NCBI GenBank assembly: GCA_963626805.1
Contig: CAVFXS010000036.1
Coordinates: 1-64,000 of the forward strand
Length of the DNA: 64,000 bases
Direction: 5' to 3'
Source of the DNA: CAG-632 sp963626805
Lineage (GTDB): Bacteria; Bacillota; Clostridia; Lachnospirales; Lachnospiraceae
This document shows positions 51,547-61,465 of this stretch, piece by piece. The number at the start of each line of letters is the position of its first letter. Within the stretch, counting starts at the first letter, position 1. Position numbers and translations under genes: made by a program. The notes beneath the pieces are model-generated. The model was not told the DNA's origin, did no database searches, and saw only the letters and a program-made list of their open reading frames with translations.

Positions 51547-51574
51547 GAAAAAAAGAGGTCACACGACCTCTTTT
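51547..51574 (-). terminator. Terminator after the NUDIX gene
   Basis: AAAAGAGGTC-gtgt-GACCTCTTTT followed by TTTCTCC on the minus strand. It ends at the stop codon. Confidence 0.85.
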
Positions 51575-52025
51575 AAAAATATTTCTTACTTCCCCACTGA
51601 TTACACCGCTTCAGGTCTGTATATTCAGAATAAGCCTGTTCCAGAATCTGCTTCTCGTTCGGGAACTTTAATAAGTGATATGCTTCATGATACTTATAAT
51701 ATCCTGAATCTATGAAATATTCTTCTCGTTGTGGTTTACTGTAATAACTGTCGGCCATCATAAGATACCAGTGTACATCCTTGCAAACAACATCCACTGA
51801 TGAATTGAACATATAATTACTCTTGCCAACGTACTTCATAATGGTCGCACGTACTCCGGTCTCTTCCATGACCTCACGCAAAGCGGTCTGGGCATGGCTC
51901 TCGCCCTCTTCAACCGTTCCCTTTGGCAATACCCATCCTTCATACTTATTTCTGTAATTCTTGTATAATAGAAGGATTTTACCTCTGAAAATTACCACAC
52001 CACCACAGCTTGTTGCCTCAATCAT
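51573..52025 (-). CDS. NUDIX hydrolase (150 aa)
   Basis: The Nudix box GTVEEGESHAQTALREVMEETG is present at about 36-57 (G-x5-E-x7-REVMEETG). The substrate is unknown. ATG 52025 follows AGGAGGATATTGC. The upstream extension has no binding site. It may form a unit with the FtsW-PBP genes, but 69 bases separate them. Confidence 0.88.
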   Translation of the reverse strand: MIEATSCGGVVIFRGKILLLYKNYRNKYEGWVLPKGTVEEGESHAQTALREVMEETGVRATIMKYVGKSNYMFNSSVDVVCKDVHWYLMMADSYYSKPQREEYFIDSGYYKYHEAYHLLKFPNEKQILEQAYSEYTDLKRCNQWGSKKYF

Positions 52026-52094
52026 TGCAATATCCTCCTGGTGTGACTTAAATCTTCTATAGTATACCAAGATTACAGTACCATTTCAACCACA

Positions 52095-53582
52095 TTATTG
52101 GTAATATGCGTCAAAAATCTGCTTTGCCACATTTACTGCTCTGATTCCGGAGGTATCCGCATCCTCAATCACAACCGAAACAACAATATCCGGGTTCTCC
52201 ACATTGGAAAAGCCTACAAACCAGGAATGGGATTTCCCTTCGGAATTATATTCCGCAGTTCCTGTTTTTCCTGCCACGGTATATGTATCCGTATTCAATA
52301 CCGACCCGGTACCGTATGTGACAACACCTTTCATCAGCTCTGTTATCTGTGCCGCCTCATCTGCGGATAGGATCCGCTTATATGCGGATGGAGAGAAGCG
52401 TTTTACATTCACTCCCTGATAGTTTTCAATGCTGTCCACCAGATATGGCTTCATCATAACACCGCCATTTGCCATTGTGGACATGATCAGGGCATTGTGT
52501 AATGGCGAAATCTGTGTATCGCCCTGTCCGATCACGGTCTGCGGAATCAACGATTTATCCGAACTGCTATCCAGCAAAAAGCTGCTTTGGGTATACGTTC
52601 CGCCATACGGCAGACTCTGGTTAAACAGAAAATCTTCACACAGCTTATGGAAACTGTCCATATTCAGGGTTATTCCGATATTTGCAAATGAGGTATTGCA
52701 GGAGTATGCCATGGAATCCGCTAATGATACTTCGCCATGCACGGTACTGTTATAGCAGTGAATCGTTACATTATTGAAAATATCCTCACCCTGACAGTTA
52801 AAATGATATTCCTCCCAATCCGAATTTTCACGCATGTATTCCAGCGCAGTCAACACCTTGAAGGTAGAGCCCGGCGGATATAATCCCTGTGTTGCCCGAT
52901 TTAAAAGGAGCGAATTATCCCAGGCCGTTCCATCGGAAACTGCCTGCCATACACCATCGATATTATTCGGATCAAAATCCGGCTTGGAAACCATCGCCAG
53001 GATCTTTCCGGTATCCGGCTCCATAACAACAACGGCTCCTCTGCCGTCGCCCAGTGCATTATAAGCTGCGGTCTGCAGTCTGGTATCCAGGGTTGTTACG
53101 ATCGTATCCCCCATATTCTTTTCTTCCTGCAATGCCTTGGCTGTCCGTTCAAAAATATTTGCGTTTGATGTGAGCAGATAGTAATTCGCCGTCAGCTCCA
53201 CACCGGATTTTCCATATTTATCATACCCCACAACATGGGCATACATATTTCCATATGGATAATACCGGGTATAGGAACCGTCATCCGCATACTGATTCGT
53301 TGCCAGAACAACTCCGTCACCGGACACAATATCTCCACGGATCACCCGTTCTGCCAGCTTATCCTGTCTTGTATTATAGGAATTAGCAATTACCGTCTGA
53401 CTGTCCACGATCATAAACTTACAGATGTAGCCTATCATGAGCAGAAAAATTCCGGTTATTACATACGTCACCAGCAGGATCGGTCTGTTAGCTATTTTGT
53501 TTTGCACGCCTCTTTGCTTTTCCCGCTGGAGGAATCTCTGGGGATTCACCGGCGAGGAGGATCTTTTCTTTTTCTCGTTCAA
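52095..53582 (-). CDS. Class B penicillin-binding protein, PBP2/FtsI type (495 aa)
   Basis: A transpeptidase for septal or elongation peptidoglycan. One N-terminal span (about 33-55), a dimerisation-type domain and a transpeptidase domain with SxxK (GSTFK), SCN (YSCNTS) and KTG (AGKTGTAEY). The start is uncertain. A TTG at 53582 follows GAGAGG but overlaps the FtsW-like gene by 95 bases. A GTG at 53507 would begin in the ...VQNKIANRP segment but has a poorly spaced binding site. It forms a pair with the SEDS polymerase. Confidence 0.9.
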   Translation of the reverse strand: MNEKKKRSSSPVNPQRFLQREKQRGVQNKIANRPILLVTYVITGIFLLMIGYICKFMIVDSQTVIANSYNTRQDKLAERVIRGDIVSGDGVVLATNQYADDGSYTRYYPYGNMYAHVVGYDKYGKSGVELTANYYLLTSNANIFERTAKALQEEKNMGDTIVTTLDTRLQTAAYNALGDGRGAVVVMEPDTGKILAMVSKPDFDPNNIDGVWQAVSDGTAWDNSLLLNRATQGLYPPGSTFKVLTALEYMRENSDWEEYHFNCQGEDIFNNVTIHCYNSTVHGEVSLADSMAYSCNTSFANIGITLNMDSFHKLCEDFLFNQSLPYGGTYTQSSFLLDSSSDKSLIPQTVIGQGDTQISPLHNALIMSTMANGGVMMKPYLVDSIENYQGVNVKRFSPSAYKRILSADEAAQITELMKGVVTYGTGSVLNTDTYTVAGKTGTAEYNSEGKSHSWFVGFSNVENPDIVVSVVIEDADTSGIRAVNVAKQIFDAYYQ

Positions 53583-54939
53583 TTTTCTCAGCCTCTCTGG
53601 TTATAATAATGTTAATTCCCTGTATGATCTGGAAAATAATCAGTGTACTGGTCACCGAGCTCAAACCATAACTGACGAGCGGTAACGTCACACCGGTCGA
53701 CGGAATAAACTTCGTCGCTCCGCCGATATTTAACAGAATCTGGAATATATAACAGATAGCAAATCCAAAGGCCATATTCTTATAGAAAATATGCTTGGAC
53801 CGCATTGCAATATCTATAAATCCTATAAATACACTAAAGCAGATCAGAATCAGGATCAATGCCGTAAACACGCCCATTTCTTCTGCGATTGCCGAAAAGA
53901 TGAAATCACTTTCCCGCACCGGGATCTTCTCCGGCATACCATCCATTAAACCGGAGCCAAACCATCCGCCGGAACCGATCGCAAACAGCGACTGTGCGAT
54001 CTGATATCCGCTATTATCAATGTCCGACCATGGATTCAGCCAGTTTTGCACCCGGACCATAACATGCTGGAATAACTGCTTTCGGAACAGCAGGAATGCA
54101 AATCCTCCCAGAACACAGACCCCGCCCAGACATCCGAAGAAGTAAAGCGGTCTTCTGGTTGCCGCATAAAGCATTGTAATATAGATTACAAAAAAGATCA
54201 GTGCACCACCCAGGTCTTTTTCCAGCACCAGCACTCCGATATGGACTGCCGCAAATCCGGTGGCGATCATAACCTGTCTAAACTCCGTACTCTTCGCCAG
54301 AATACTGGCAACAAAGAACACAAACAGTATTTTCACAAATTCCGATGGCTGAAGCGAGATCGTGATATCATGCGGAAGTTCAAATGCCAGCCAGTTTCTG
54401 GCACCGTACTGTGAAATTCCATGTACCAGACCGTTGCCTGGTATAAATACCGTCAGCAAGGCCAGAATCCCTAATACGCCATACAGGTAATAATGTTTTC
54501 TGAGCTCCAGCTTCTGCAGCATAATCCATGGAATAAAGCTGACTAAAACCTGCGTTACTGTTGCGATCAGAAACTGCTTGATCGCCAGGCTGAAATTAAG
54601 CCGTGTCAGCATTGTATAGCCAAACAGCAGCAGAATACACATATTGTTTGTGATCAGTCTGGAGGAACGCGGATAATACCGGTGATATAGCACCATATAT
54701 AATACCGCCATCAGGATCTGTGCACCGTACAGGATCAGAATCTTTATGGATTCTGTTTTTAAGAACAGCGTCAGATACCAGAGAAAATGAACCGCAAAAA
54801 TCAAAATGATCTGCTTGGTCAGCTTGCGTTCTCTCACAGCCTTATCGGTCGACCTGAATATGCTGAAACACAACCATCCATAGATGGTCAGCAGCACAAT
54901 TCCTATATATTGTGAAATGATCGTGATTACCGTAATCAT
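53488..54939 (-). CDS. SEDS-family glycosyltransferase, FtsW/RodA/SpoVE type (483 aa)
   Basis: A membrane peptidoglycan polymerase with about ten spans. The family segments QPSEFVKILFVFF and STGVTLPLVSYGLSS are present, and a charged C-terminal tail (EREKEKILLAGES...) overlaps the following PBP gene. The partner class B PBP is encoded immediately downstream. Which of FtsW, RodA or SpoVE it serves is not clear from sequence. Confidence 0.9.
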   Translation of the reverse strand: MITVITIISQYIGIVLLTIYGWLCFSIFRSTDKAVRERKLTKQIILIFAVHFLWYLTLFLKTESIKILILYGAQILMAVLYMVLYHRYYPRSSRLITNNMCILLLFGYTMLTRLNFSLAIKQFLIATVTQVLVSFIPWIMLQKLELRKHYYLYGVLGILALLTVFIPGNGLVHGISQYGARNWLAFELPHDITISLQPSEFVKILFVFFVASILAKSTEFRQVMIATGFAAVHIGVLVLEKDLGGALIFFVIYITMLYAATRRPLYFFGCLGGVCVLGGFAFLLFRKQLFQHVMVRVQNWLNPWSDIDNSGYQIAQSLFAIGSGGWFGSGLMDGMPEKIPVRESDFIFSAIAEEMGVFTALILILICFSVFIGFIDIAMRSKHIFYKNMAFGFAICYIFQILLNIGGATKFIPSTGVTLPLVSYGLSSVTSTLIIFQIIQGINIIITREAEKIEREKEKILLAGESPEIPPAGKAKRRAKQNS

Positions 54940-54940
54940 T

Positions 54941-57316
54941 CTATTCGATTCCTTTCCTGTAGTGTCCCTCCTGGCAGATGCCCGCCGGTCTTAACGCCAG
55001 TATTTTCTCCGCCTGGCTTCCGGTTTCGGTCGTCAGTACGATCCGATAGTCCCTGATCCTCGTCAGATCATATCTTCTCTCCAGCAGAGATATCGGTTTC
55101 TTCTGATAAATGATATTATAACATTCCTTACAAACCGCTTTTGCAATATAAGTATCGCCATGTACATTGGAAAATTCCAGATCAGTGGCATTTCGCATCT
55201 CGCACTTATCATTATTCTTATAAACACACTGTGCCGAGATCATAACTGCCGGCTGCTCATATATCACCCATTCCCAGTGTGTTTCCGGTGTATGCATTAT
55301 CAGTGCTTCCAGTTCTTCCCGGTTTAATTCCATCGGAAGTGTCATGGTATGACATCCAAAGGCTTTCTGACAGACCTCAGCAGCCTTATGATTATATACA
55401 TAAACCGAATCATCCAGCACTGCCGACATCCGTTTTCCGGTATCTATCCAGAGTGCCACCTCATCAAATGTCCTTAACAAACATCCATCCGCATCTGTCA
55501 GAAGCATTCGAAGTATTCGATCCTTCATGTTCTGTCGATAGCAATGTGGCAGTGCCAGGTATGCGAGCTTTCCGTGCTCCCGAATCTGCCCGATCATATT
55601 AGCGATATCCGAATCCGGAAATGACTCAAGCTCAATATCGATTCGACATACCGCTTCTGTCTGCATCGCCGCCCGAAGCTGTTCCTTCGTTGCAATCGTG
55701 ACAGCCAGTCTTTTCACCGGAACGCCTTCTTCATATTTCTCTGCTTCCGGATTTTCTGTTCCTGCGTCCCGCTTCTGCATATCCAATGAATCCGCCGGTA
55801 CCGTACAGGTCCTGTGACAACGCTCTCTGCATCGCTGTTCCAGCCGGCTTAATGCCTCTCTGCGCAGCTGATTAAACTCCTTCATGGAGAAGAATATATT
55901 CTCATCCATATCAAGCGTGATCTGTGCTATCTCAAACGGAGCGTCCCCAAGCTTTCCAAGCTTCTCCCGGATCACAGCTTCTGTCAACGGCTGATTTTCC
56001 GCCATCGTTACGATACCGCCGGTGACCGTTACGGCTTCATCACCGCATGACATTCTGATTGTAGCAGATAAGTCTTTCCGCAGAATAACGGAAATGTGAA
56101 CTTTTTCTTTCAATTCATGATGCTGATTTTTCTCAAGCAGTGCCTCTGCAAGCTGCTTGTTTTTCGTTCGGTAGACCGGATCTCCGATCCGGATCTGACG
56201 CAATCTGGATGCATTTAATACAACCTCCTGCCCCGTTCTGTCTGTCTTTCCGGATGTCAATTCAATATTTTCACCGCTTCGTGTACGGATTTCCAGTACA
56301 TCGCCTGCATTTAAGTTCTGTTTTAACCGGATGGTCACCGTACCTCCCTGAATAGCCTGTACGGCTCCGAGACAGATTCCGTTATGGTTGTTCCGCTCCA
56401 TACACATCATAGCTTTTCCATTCTGCATGAAAAAATATCCGTCCGTAAAGCCTCCACGGTTAAATATATCTGCCAGCTCCTGTCTCCGCTGCTCTGTCTG
56501 AAATGCCCTCTGATCCATGTATGCATCCACTGCCTGCCTGTATGCCTGTACAGCAGAGATCACGTATTCCGCCCGTTTCATTCTTCCCTCTATCTTAAAG
56601 GAATCCACACCTGCTTCAATTAGTTGCGGGACGGTATCCAGAGCACAGAGATCCTTCGGACTTAACAGATACTGTTCCCGTCCGCTGCGATCTTTATATA
56701 ACTGTCGGCATGGCTGGGCACATCGTCCCCGGTTTCCACTTCTGCCACCGATCAGACTGCTCATCAGACATCTGCCCGAATAAGAATAGCAGAGTGCTCC
56801 GTGAACAAATACCTCAATATCAACGCCACCCTGCTCCCTAATTACCGAAATCTCCTGCATAGATAATTCTCTGGCCGGGACTATCCTGCATACCCCAAGA
56901 TCTTTTAACACCTGACACGCCTGCGGTGTCGTAATACTCATCTGGGTACTTGCATGAAGCTCCAGCTCCGGATATTCTGCATGGATCATGGATAGCACGC
57001 CCATATCCTGAACAATTACAGCATGCAGCCCTGCCTCATACGGAATACGCAGAAACCTTCGCAAAGACTCCAGCTCGGATTCCTTCACCAGTGTATTGGT
57101 CGTCAGATATAATTTCTTTCCATGCATTCTGACATATTCGATTGCCTGAACCAGCTCCTGATCCGACAGATTGGACGCATAAGCTCTGGCGCCAAACACC
57201 TGTCCTCCCAGATACACAGCATCTGCTCCTGCCTGAAATGCCTGTTTCATGATTTCAAAAGAGCCTGCCGGTGCCAGTATTTCCGGCCGTCTGTTATTTT
57301 TCCTCATTTCTTCCAT
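54941..57316 (-). CDS. U32-family peptidase-like protein with DUF3656 (791 aa)
   Basis: U32 signature EVFVHGALCYSYSGRC is visible near residue 170. The C-terminal half contains DUF3656-type sequence and a Cys set (CVYKNNDKCEM...CKECYNI). Relatives (TrhP, RlhA) hydroxylate RNA rather than cutting peptides, so the enzymatic role may be RNA modification. ATG 57316 is chosen behind CTGGAGGCAG. It overlaps zapA by 23 bases. Confidence 0.88.
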   Translation of the reverse strand: MEEMRKNNRRPEILAPAGSFEIMKQAFQAGADAVYLGGQVFGARAYASNLSDQELVQAIEYVRMHGKKLYLTTNTLVKESELESLRRFLRIPYEAGLHAVIVQDMGVLSMIHAEYPELELHASTQMSITTPQACQVLKDLGVCRIVPARELSMQEISVIREQGGVDIEVFVHGALCYSYSGRCLMSSLIGGRSGNRGRCAQPCRQLYKDRSGREQYLLSPKDLCALDTVPQLIEAGVDSFKIEGRMKRAEYVISAVQAYRQAVDAYMDQRAFQTEQRRQELADIFNRGGFTDGYFFMQNGKAMMCMERNNHNGICLGAVQAIQGGTVTIRLKQNLNAGDVLEIRTRSGENIELTSGKTDRTGQEVVLNASRLRQIRIGDPVYRTKNKQLAEALLEKNQHHELKEKVHISVILRKDLSATIRMSCGDEAVTVTGGIVTMAENQPLTEAVIREKLGKLGDAPFEIAQITLDMDENIFFSMKEFNQLRREALSRLEQRCRERCHRTCTVPADSLDMQKRDAGTENPEAEKYEEGVPVKRLAVTIATKEQLRAAMQTEAVCRIDIELESFPDSDIANMIGQIREHGKLAYLALPHCYRQNMKDRILRMLLTDADGCLLRTFDEVALWIDTGKRMSAVLDDSVYVYNHKAAEVCQKAFGCHTMTLPMELNREELEALIMHTPETHWEWVIYEQPAVMISAQCVYKNNDKCEMRNATDLEFSNVHGDTYIAKAVCKECYNIIYQKKPISLLERRYDLTRIRDYRIVLTTETGSQAEKILALRPAGICQEGHYRKGIE

Positions 57317-57704
57317 GCTCTGCCTCCAGCTGGATGATCTTACGCTGAAGTGCATTTACCTGCTCTTTATATTCTTCTACCAGTTTTAATGCGGATTCCT
57401 GCTTGATTCTGGTTTCAATTACCTCATGCCGCAGATCATATAGCTGCTTTTCCTTCTCATCTTCCTGTTTTCCACTGACCTCTGCCTGCTTCTTTGCCTT
57501 AAAATAATCATCTGCAATATTAAGTGCCAGCAGAATCCCCTGATGTTCTGCACTCAGCTTCCGGTAATGCTCACTACCTTTACATTCCGAAATCTTATTA
57601 TTAATATACAATGCAACACTCTGCAGATATTCCTCACTCTCATATCCGCTCAATGTATAAACCTTTCCGTTAATAATTACCGGTGTATCTTTTTTCTCTG
57701 CCAT
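57294..57704 (-). CDS. zapA: Cell division protein ZapA (136 aa)
   Basis: ZapA bundles FtsZ. The N-terminal domain (VIINGKVYTLSGYESEEYL) and a long C-terminal coiled coil (about 65-130) are typical. It lies 11 bases after ruvB and before the U32 gene, as in many Firmicutes. Confidence 0.9.
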   Translation of the reverse strand: MAEKKDTPVIINGKVYTLSGYESEEYLQSVALYINNKISECKGSEHYRKLSAEHQGILLALNIADDYFKAKKQAEVSGKQEDEKEKQLYDLRHEVIETRIKQESALKLVEEYKEQVNALQRKIIQLEAEHGRNEEK

Positions 57705-57715
57705 ACTGTTCCTCC

Positions 57716-58726
57716 TTATTCGTCCTTTGCGTTTTCATGCTGTATTCCGAAATGCTGATAACACAGCTCCGTTACCACCCGTCCCCGTGGGGTTCTGTTT
57801 ATAAATCCGTTTTTAATCAGATATGGTTCGTATACATCCTCTATCGTTCCGGCATCTTCTCCAACCGCTGCAGCCAGTGTCTCCAGCCCGACCGGTTTTC
57901 CTCCGAACTTTTCAATCATGGTCCACAGAAGGTTCCTGTCTGTTTCATCCAGCCCCAGGGTGTCTACCTCCAACCGGTTCAGGGCATTCTGTGCAATCTC
58001 ATAGGTGATGCCGCCCTGATACTCCACCTCTGCGAAGTCTCGCACACGCTTTAACAGACGATTTGCCAGTCTCGGCGTGCCCCGTGACCGTTTTGCGATT
58101 TCAACCGCTCCGGCAGTATCGATCTCGATTCCCAGTACATAAGCGGAACGTTCCAGGATGTCCGTCAGCTCCGGCACCGTATAAAACTCCAGACGATTTA
58201 CCACGCCAAACCGGTCTCTTAACGGTGCTGTCAGCATACCTGCTCTGGTCGTTGCTCCGATCAATGTAAAATGCGGCAGATCCAGCCGGATAGATCTTGT
58301 AGCCGCTCCTTTGCCGATCATCACATCAATTGCAAAATCCTCCATCGCAGGATATAAAACCTCTTCCACCTGACGATTCAGCCGATGGATCTCATCAATA
58401 AAAAGAACATCATGCTCCGATAAATTATTCAGAATCGCTGCCAGCTCTCCCGGTTTCTCAATCGCCGGTCCCGAAGTAATCTTTAAGTTCACCTTCATCT
58501 CATTGGCTACGATTGATGCCAGCGTTGTTTTACCAAGTCCCGGTGGGCCATATAACAGAACATGATCCAGCGATTCCCCACGTTGCTTTGCCGCTTCAAT
58601 GAATACCTTCAGGTTATTCTTCACCTTCTCCTGTCCGATATAATCATCCAGATACTTCGGTCGCAGGCTTCCTTCGATCGCCACATCCTCTTCTGTAAAT
58701 TCAGTTGTAATAATCCGATTGTTCAT
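57716..58726 (-). CDS. ruvB: Holliday junction helicase RuvB (336 aa)
   Basis: Hexameric AAA+ motor for branch migration. Walker A GPPGLGKTT (62-70), Walker B LFIDEIHRL and the sensor region are intact, and the C-terminal winged helix (GETLAAAVGEDAGTIE-like) is present. It follows ruvA by 29 bases. Confidence 0.98.
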   Translation of the reverse strand: MNNRIITTEFTEEDVAIEGSLRPKYLDDYIGQEKVKNNLKVFIEAAKQRGESLDHVLLYGPPGLGKTTLASIVANEMKVNLKITSGPAIEKPGELAAILNNLSEHDVLFIDEIHRLNRQVEEVLYPAMEDFAIDVMIGKGAATRSIRLDLPHFTLIGATTRAGMLTAPLRDRFGVVNRLEFYTVPELTDILERSAYVLGIEIDTAGAVEIAKRSRGTPRLANRLLKRVRDFAEVEYQGGITYEIAQNALNRLEVDTLGLDETDRNLLWTMIEKFGGKPVGLETLAAAVGEDAGTIEDVYEPYLIKNGFINRTPRGRVVTELCYQHFGIQHENAKDE

Positions 58727-58755
58727 TCTGTTCTATCCATTCCCGGTCTGAGCCG

Positions 58756-59367
58756 TTATATTAATTTCTTTAATGCTGCCTTCAGCAGTTCTTCCGTATT
58801 CATTTCCTGTGCGGCATCTACTCTGCGGATTGCCTGCATTGCCTCCGATTGTGAATAACCGAGACTCACCAGTGCCATCGCAACCGAAGCGGTAATGTCT
58901 TCGTCAGCGACTGCCCCTGCAGACTCTGCCACGGATCGATCGTCCCTTGGTTCCAGCATAGATTCCAGCTCAATCTTATCATGCAGCTCCATAATAATGC
59001 GCTGTGCACCCTTCATTCCGATACCGTTGGCCTTCGTTAATGCCTTCGCATCTCCGCTTAATACTGCCATCTGAATATCCGCGACTGACAAGGCCGATAG
59101 CAATGCCATACCTGCCTTCGGTCCGACACCGGAAATCCCGATCAACAGCTGAAAGATCTCCTTTGCCTGCTTTGTCCGGAATCCGTATAGACTAATTCCA
59201 TCCTCCCGGACATTCATATGTATATAAATGAGAATAGACTGGCCAATACCGGGAAGCTCACTGATATCCAATGCCGACATATAAATCTGATATCCCATTC
59301 CCTGATGATCCAGAATCACAGAATCCTCTGACATTTCTTCCAATGTTCCACGTATATATGCTAACAT
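58756..59367 (-). CDS. ruvA: Holliday junction protein RuvA (203 aa)
   Basis: Tetrameric junction-binding protein. The OB domain (MLAYIRGTLEEMSEDSVIL), helix-hairpin-helix segments (LLIGISGVGPKAGMALLSAL, LTKANGIGMKGAQRIIMEL) and a C-terminal RuvB-binding domain are present in normal order. It is the first gene of ruvA-ruvB-zapA-U32. Confidence 0.98.
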   Translation of the reverse strand: MLAYIRGTLEEMSEDSVILDHQGMGYQIYMSALDISELPGIGQSILIYIHMNVREDGISLYGFRTKQAKEIFQLLIGISGVGPKAGMALLSALSVADIQMAVLSGDAKALTKANGIGMKGAQRIIMELHDKIELESMLEPRDDRSVAESAGAVADEDITASVAMALVSLGYSQSEAMQAIRRVDAAQEMNTEELLKAALKKLI

Positions 59368-59501
59368 AGCCGCCTCCAGTTCTTTTTGTACATTAGTATA
59401 GCATAGAAATCCTCATTAAGCAAAAAATAACTGCAAAACACCTGATAGTTTGTTATAATGAACGATAGTAATTTATTGATCCGACAGACCGAGGAATAAG
59501 C

Positions 59502-60596
59502 ATGAAAACATACACAGGAACCTTAAATCAATCTGAACTTTATTGTCTGGAACTCCGGCATCAACCGGCAGATGTCCTGCTATTTGATATTGAAACAACC
59601 GGCTTTTCGGTTAGGAATACGATGCTGTACCTGATCGGAATGTGTTTCTATTCCGACGATTCCTGGCATTACCAGATGCTCTTCAATGATGACGGGCATT
59701 CGGAGCTGACCATCCTGGATACCTTCCTGCATATTATTTCCTCATTTCATACTCTGATTCATTTCAATGGAGACGGCTTTGATCTCCGGTATCTAAGGGA
59801 GAAATATACCCAGTACCGGACCTTAACCTCCGGTCGGTACTTCGAGCACGCGATTCCATTTCTGGAAGCACTTGAAAGTGTTGATTTATACAAACTGATC
59901 AAGCCTTACCGCTCCGGTCTTGCTCTGCCCGACCTGAAATTAAAGACCGTACAACAGGCTCTTAACATTCCGAGAACCGATCCATATTCCGGTGGAGAAC
60001 TGATAAAGCTCTATAAGACCTATTTAAAAGAACAGAGCGAAGACTTACAGAGAATGCTTTTACAGCACAACTATGACGATATTCTGGCTATAATTCCCAT
60101 GTTGCGTTTATTATCCTTTGAATCACTGACAGCCCATGAATTTCAACTGATCACAGTACAGGAACAGGAATCCTGTCTTTCTCTGACTCTGACCTTCCCG
60201 CAGCCGATTCCGCTCTGCTATAAGAAAAAAAATGCATATGGCAGCCTTCAGATTGCTGGCACCTGCGGAACATTGCTTATTCCTTTACAAAGGGAAGAGC
60301 TTCGCTATTATTTGAAAAATTGGAAGGATTATTACTACCTTCCGGTCGAGGATACTGTTATGCATAAAAGTATTGCTGCATTCGTGGATACCGGATATAA
60401 ACAGAAAGCGACTAAGGAAACCGGATTTTTGAAGCACACCTCTGTTTTCTTTCCATGTCCGCAGGGTCTCGCCTGCAGCCCCGATAAACTATATAAAAGA
60501 AACAGCTCCGACCCCATTTCTCATGCTGAATGGAAGCCGGAATTGTCTGAAAATACTCGTTTCTGGACGGATTATCTCATCTCATCTTTTTTGTAA
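59502..60596 (+). CDS. YprB-like ribonuclease H-fold exonuclease (364 aa)
   Basis: A DEDD-type exonuclease domain lies at about 25-215: LLFDIETTGF (27-36), HFNGDGFDLRYL and HNYDDILAI supply the acidic residues. The family (YprB, RNase_H_2) has no established substrate. The last 150 residues are not recognised. It is one of the few plus-strand host genes. A TATAAT at 59454-59459 may be its -10. It overlaps cheR at the 3' end by 25 bases. Confidence 0.82.
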   Translation: MKTYTGTLNQSELYCLELRHQPADVLLFDIETTGFSVRNTMLYLIGMCFYSDDSWHYQMLFNDDGHSELTILDTFLHIISSFHTLIHFNGDGFDLRYLREKYTQYRTLTSGRYFEHAIPFLEALESVDLYKLIKPYRSGLALPDLKLKTVQQALNIPRTDPYSGGELIKLYKTYLKEQSEDLQRMLLQHNYDDILAIIPMLRLLSFESLTAHEFQLITVQEQESCLSLTLTFPQPIPLCYKKKNAYGSLQIAGTCGTLLIPLQREELRYYLKNWKDYYYLPVEDTVMHKSIAAFVDTGYKQKATKETGFLKHTSVFFPCPQGLACSPDKLYKRNSSDPISHAEWKPELSENTRFWTDYLISSFL

Positions 60597-61376
60597 AAAA
60601 ATGAATACTCCGGTTCAAAATGAATGGACCGTGCTTGCAGGATCTGCTCGGTACTGCCGATGAATAGATAGCCATCCTGACGCAGAGACTTATGAAACTC
60701 TTTAAAAACCTCGATCTTGGCTTCTTCCGTAAAATAGATCAATACATTCCTGCATACGATCAGGTCATAATTCTTACCATATGGATCTGCCAGCAGGTTA
60801 TGCTGCCGGAACTCCACTTCTTTCATAATAGCTTCCGCAATCTGATAATATCCCGGCCTTACCTCCCGGAAATACTTCTGGACATATTTTTTAGGCAGAT
60901 TTGTCAGACTTTTTTGTGGATACAATCCCTGCTTTGCAAGCGCAAGCACCTCATCATCCAGATCCGTTGCCAACAGCTTCACCGGAACCTTCGGAAACTT
61001 TTCCTTTATCATCATGATAATGGTATACGGCTCATCCCCGGTTGAACAGGCAGCACTCCAGATTTTCAGTTCGCCCCTGTTCCTTTCAATCAGCTCCGGA
61101 ATCACCTTCTCTTCCAGTGTCTGCCACNNNNNNNNNNGTCTGCCACTGCATCGGATTCCGATAAAACTCCGATACATTTATCGTCAGATAATTCAGGAAC
61201 TGTTTCCTGCGTTCTGCATTCTTCTTTAAATCCTGATAAAACTCCTCATAGGTCTGAAAGCCGTATTTTAAAGACAGCGTTGTGATTCTCCGCTTCATCT
61301 GCCGCTCCTTATAGGCATTCAGATCAATTCCGGTCAGCTCCAGTATCTGCTTTTTAAATACTTCATAATCTGTCAT
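60572..61376 (-). CDS. cheR: CheR-type protein-glutamate methyltransferase (about 261 aa once gap is closed)
   Basis: CheR methylates chemoreceptors with SAM. An N-terminal helical domain (residues 1-~75) is followed by the SAM methyltransferase domain (CSTGDEPYTIIMMI, LLATDLDDEVLALAKQGLY, DLIVCRNVLIYF). The frame is interrupted by ten N at 61128-61137. The flanking bases share a 9-base repeat. Removing N and one repeat copy gives FYRNPMQWQTLEEKVIPEL in one frame of 262 codons including stop. It is therefore intact. No other chemotaxis gene is in the window. Confidence 0.9.
61128..61137. other. Assembly gap (10 N) with overlapping ends
   Basis: The gap is flanked by GTCTGCCAC on the left (ending 61127) and GTCTGCCAC on the right (starting 61138). 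A 9-base identical end on both sides means the contigs probably overlap, and no sequence is missing. Deleting 19 bases restores the cheR frame exactly. Confidence 0.9.
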
Positions 61377-61403
61377 ATCTCACCCACCCTGTTTTTCTAT
61401 ATA

Positions 61404-61451
61404 ATTGAGTAGGAGGGAAATCATTCAGATTTCCCTCCTACTCAATTTTTC
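61404..61451. terminator. Perfect 18-bp hairpin between ispH-rpsA and cheR
   Basis: ATTGAGTAGGAGGGAAAT (61404-61421) pairs perfectly with ATTTCCCTCCTACTCAAT (61429-61446), loop of seven. TTTTTCT follows on the plus strand and ATATAGAAA on the minus strand. It follows the ispH-rpsA stop (61466). Confidence 0.75.
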
Positions 61452-61465
61452 TATGAGATCTTTGA

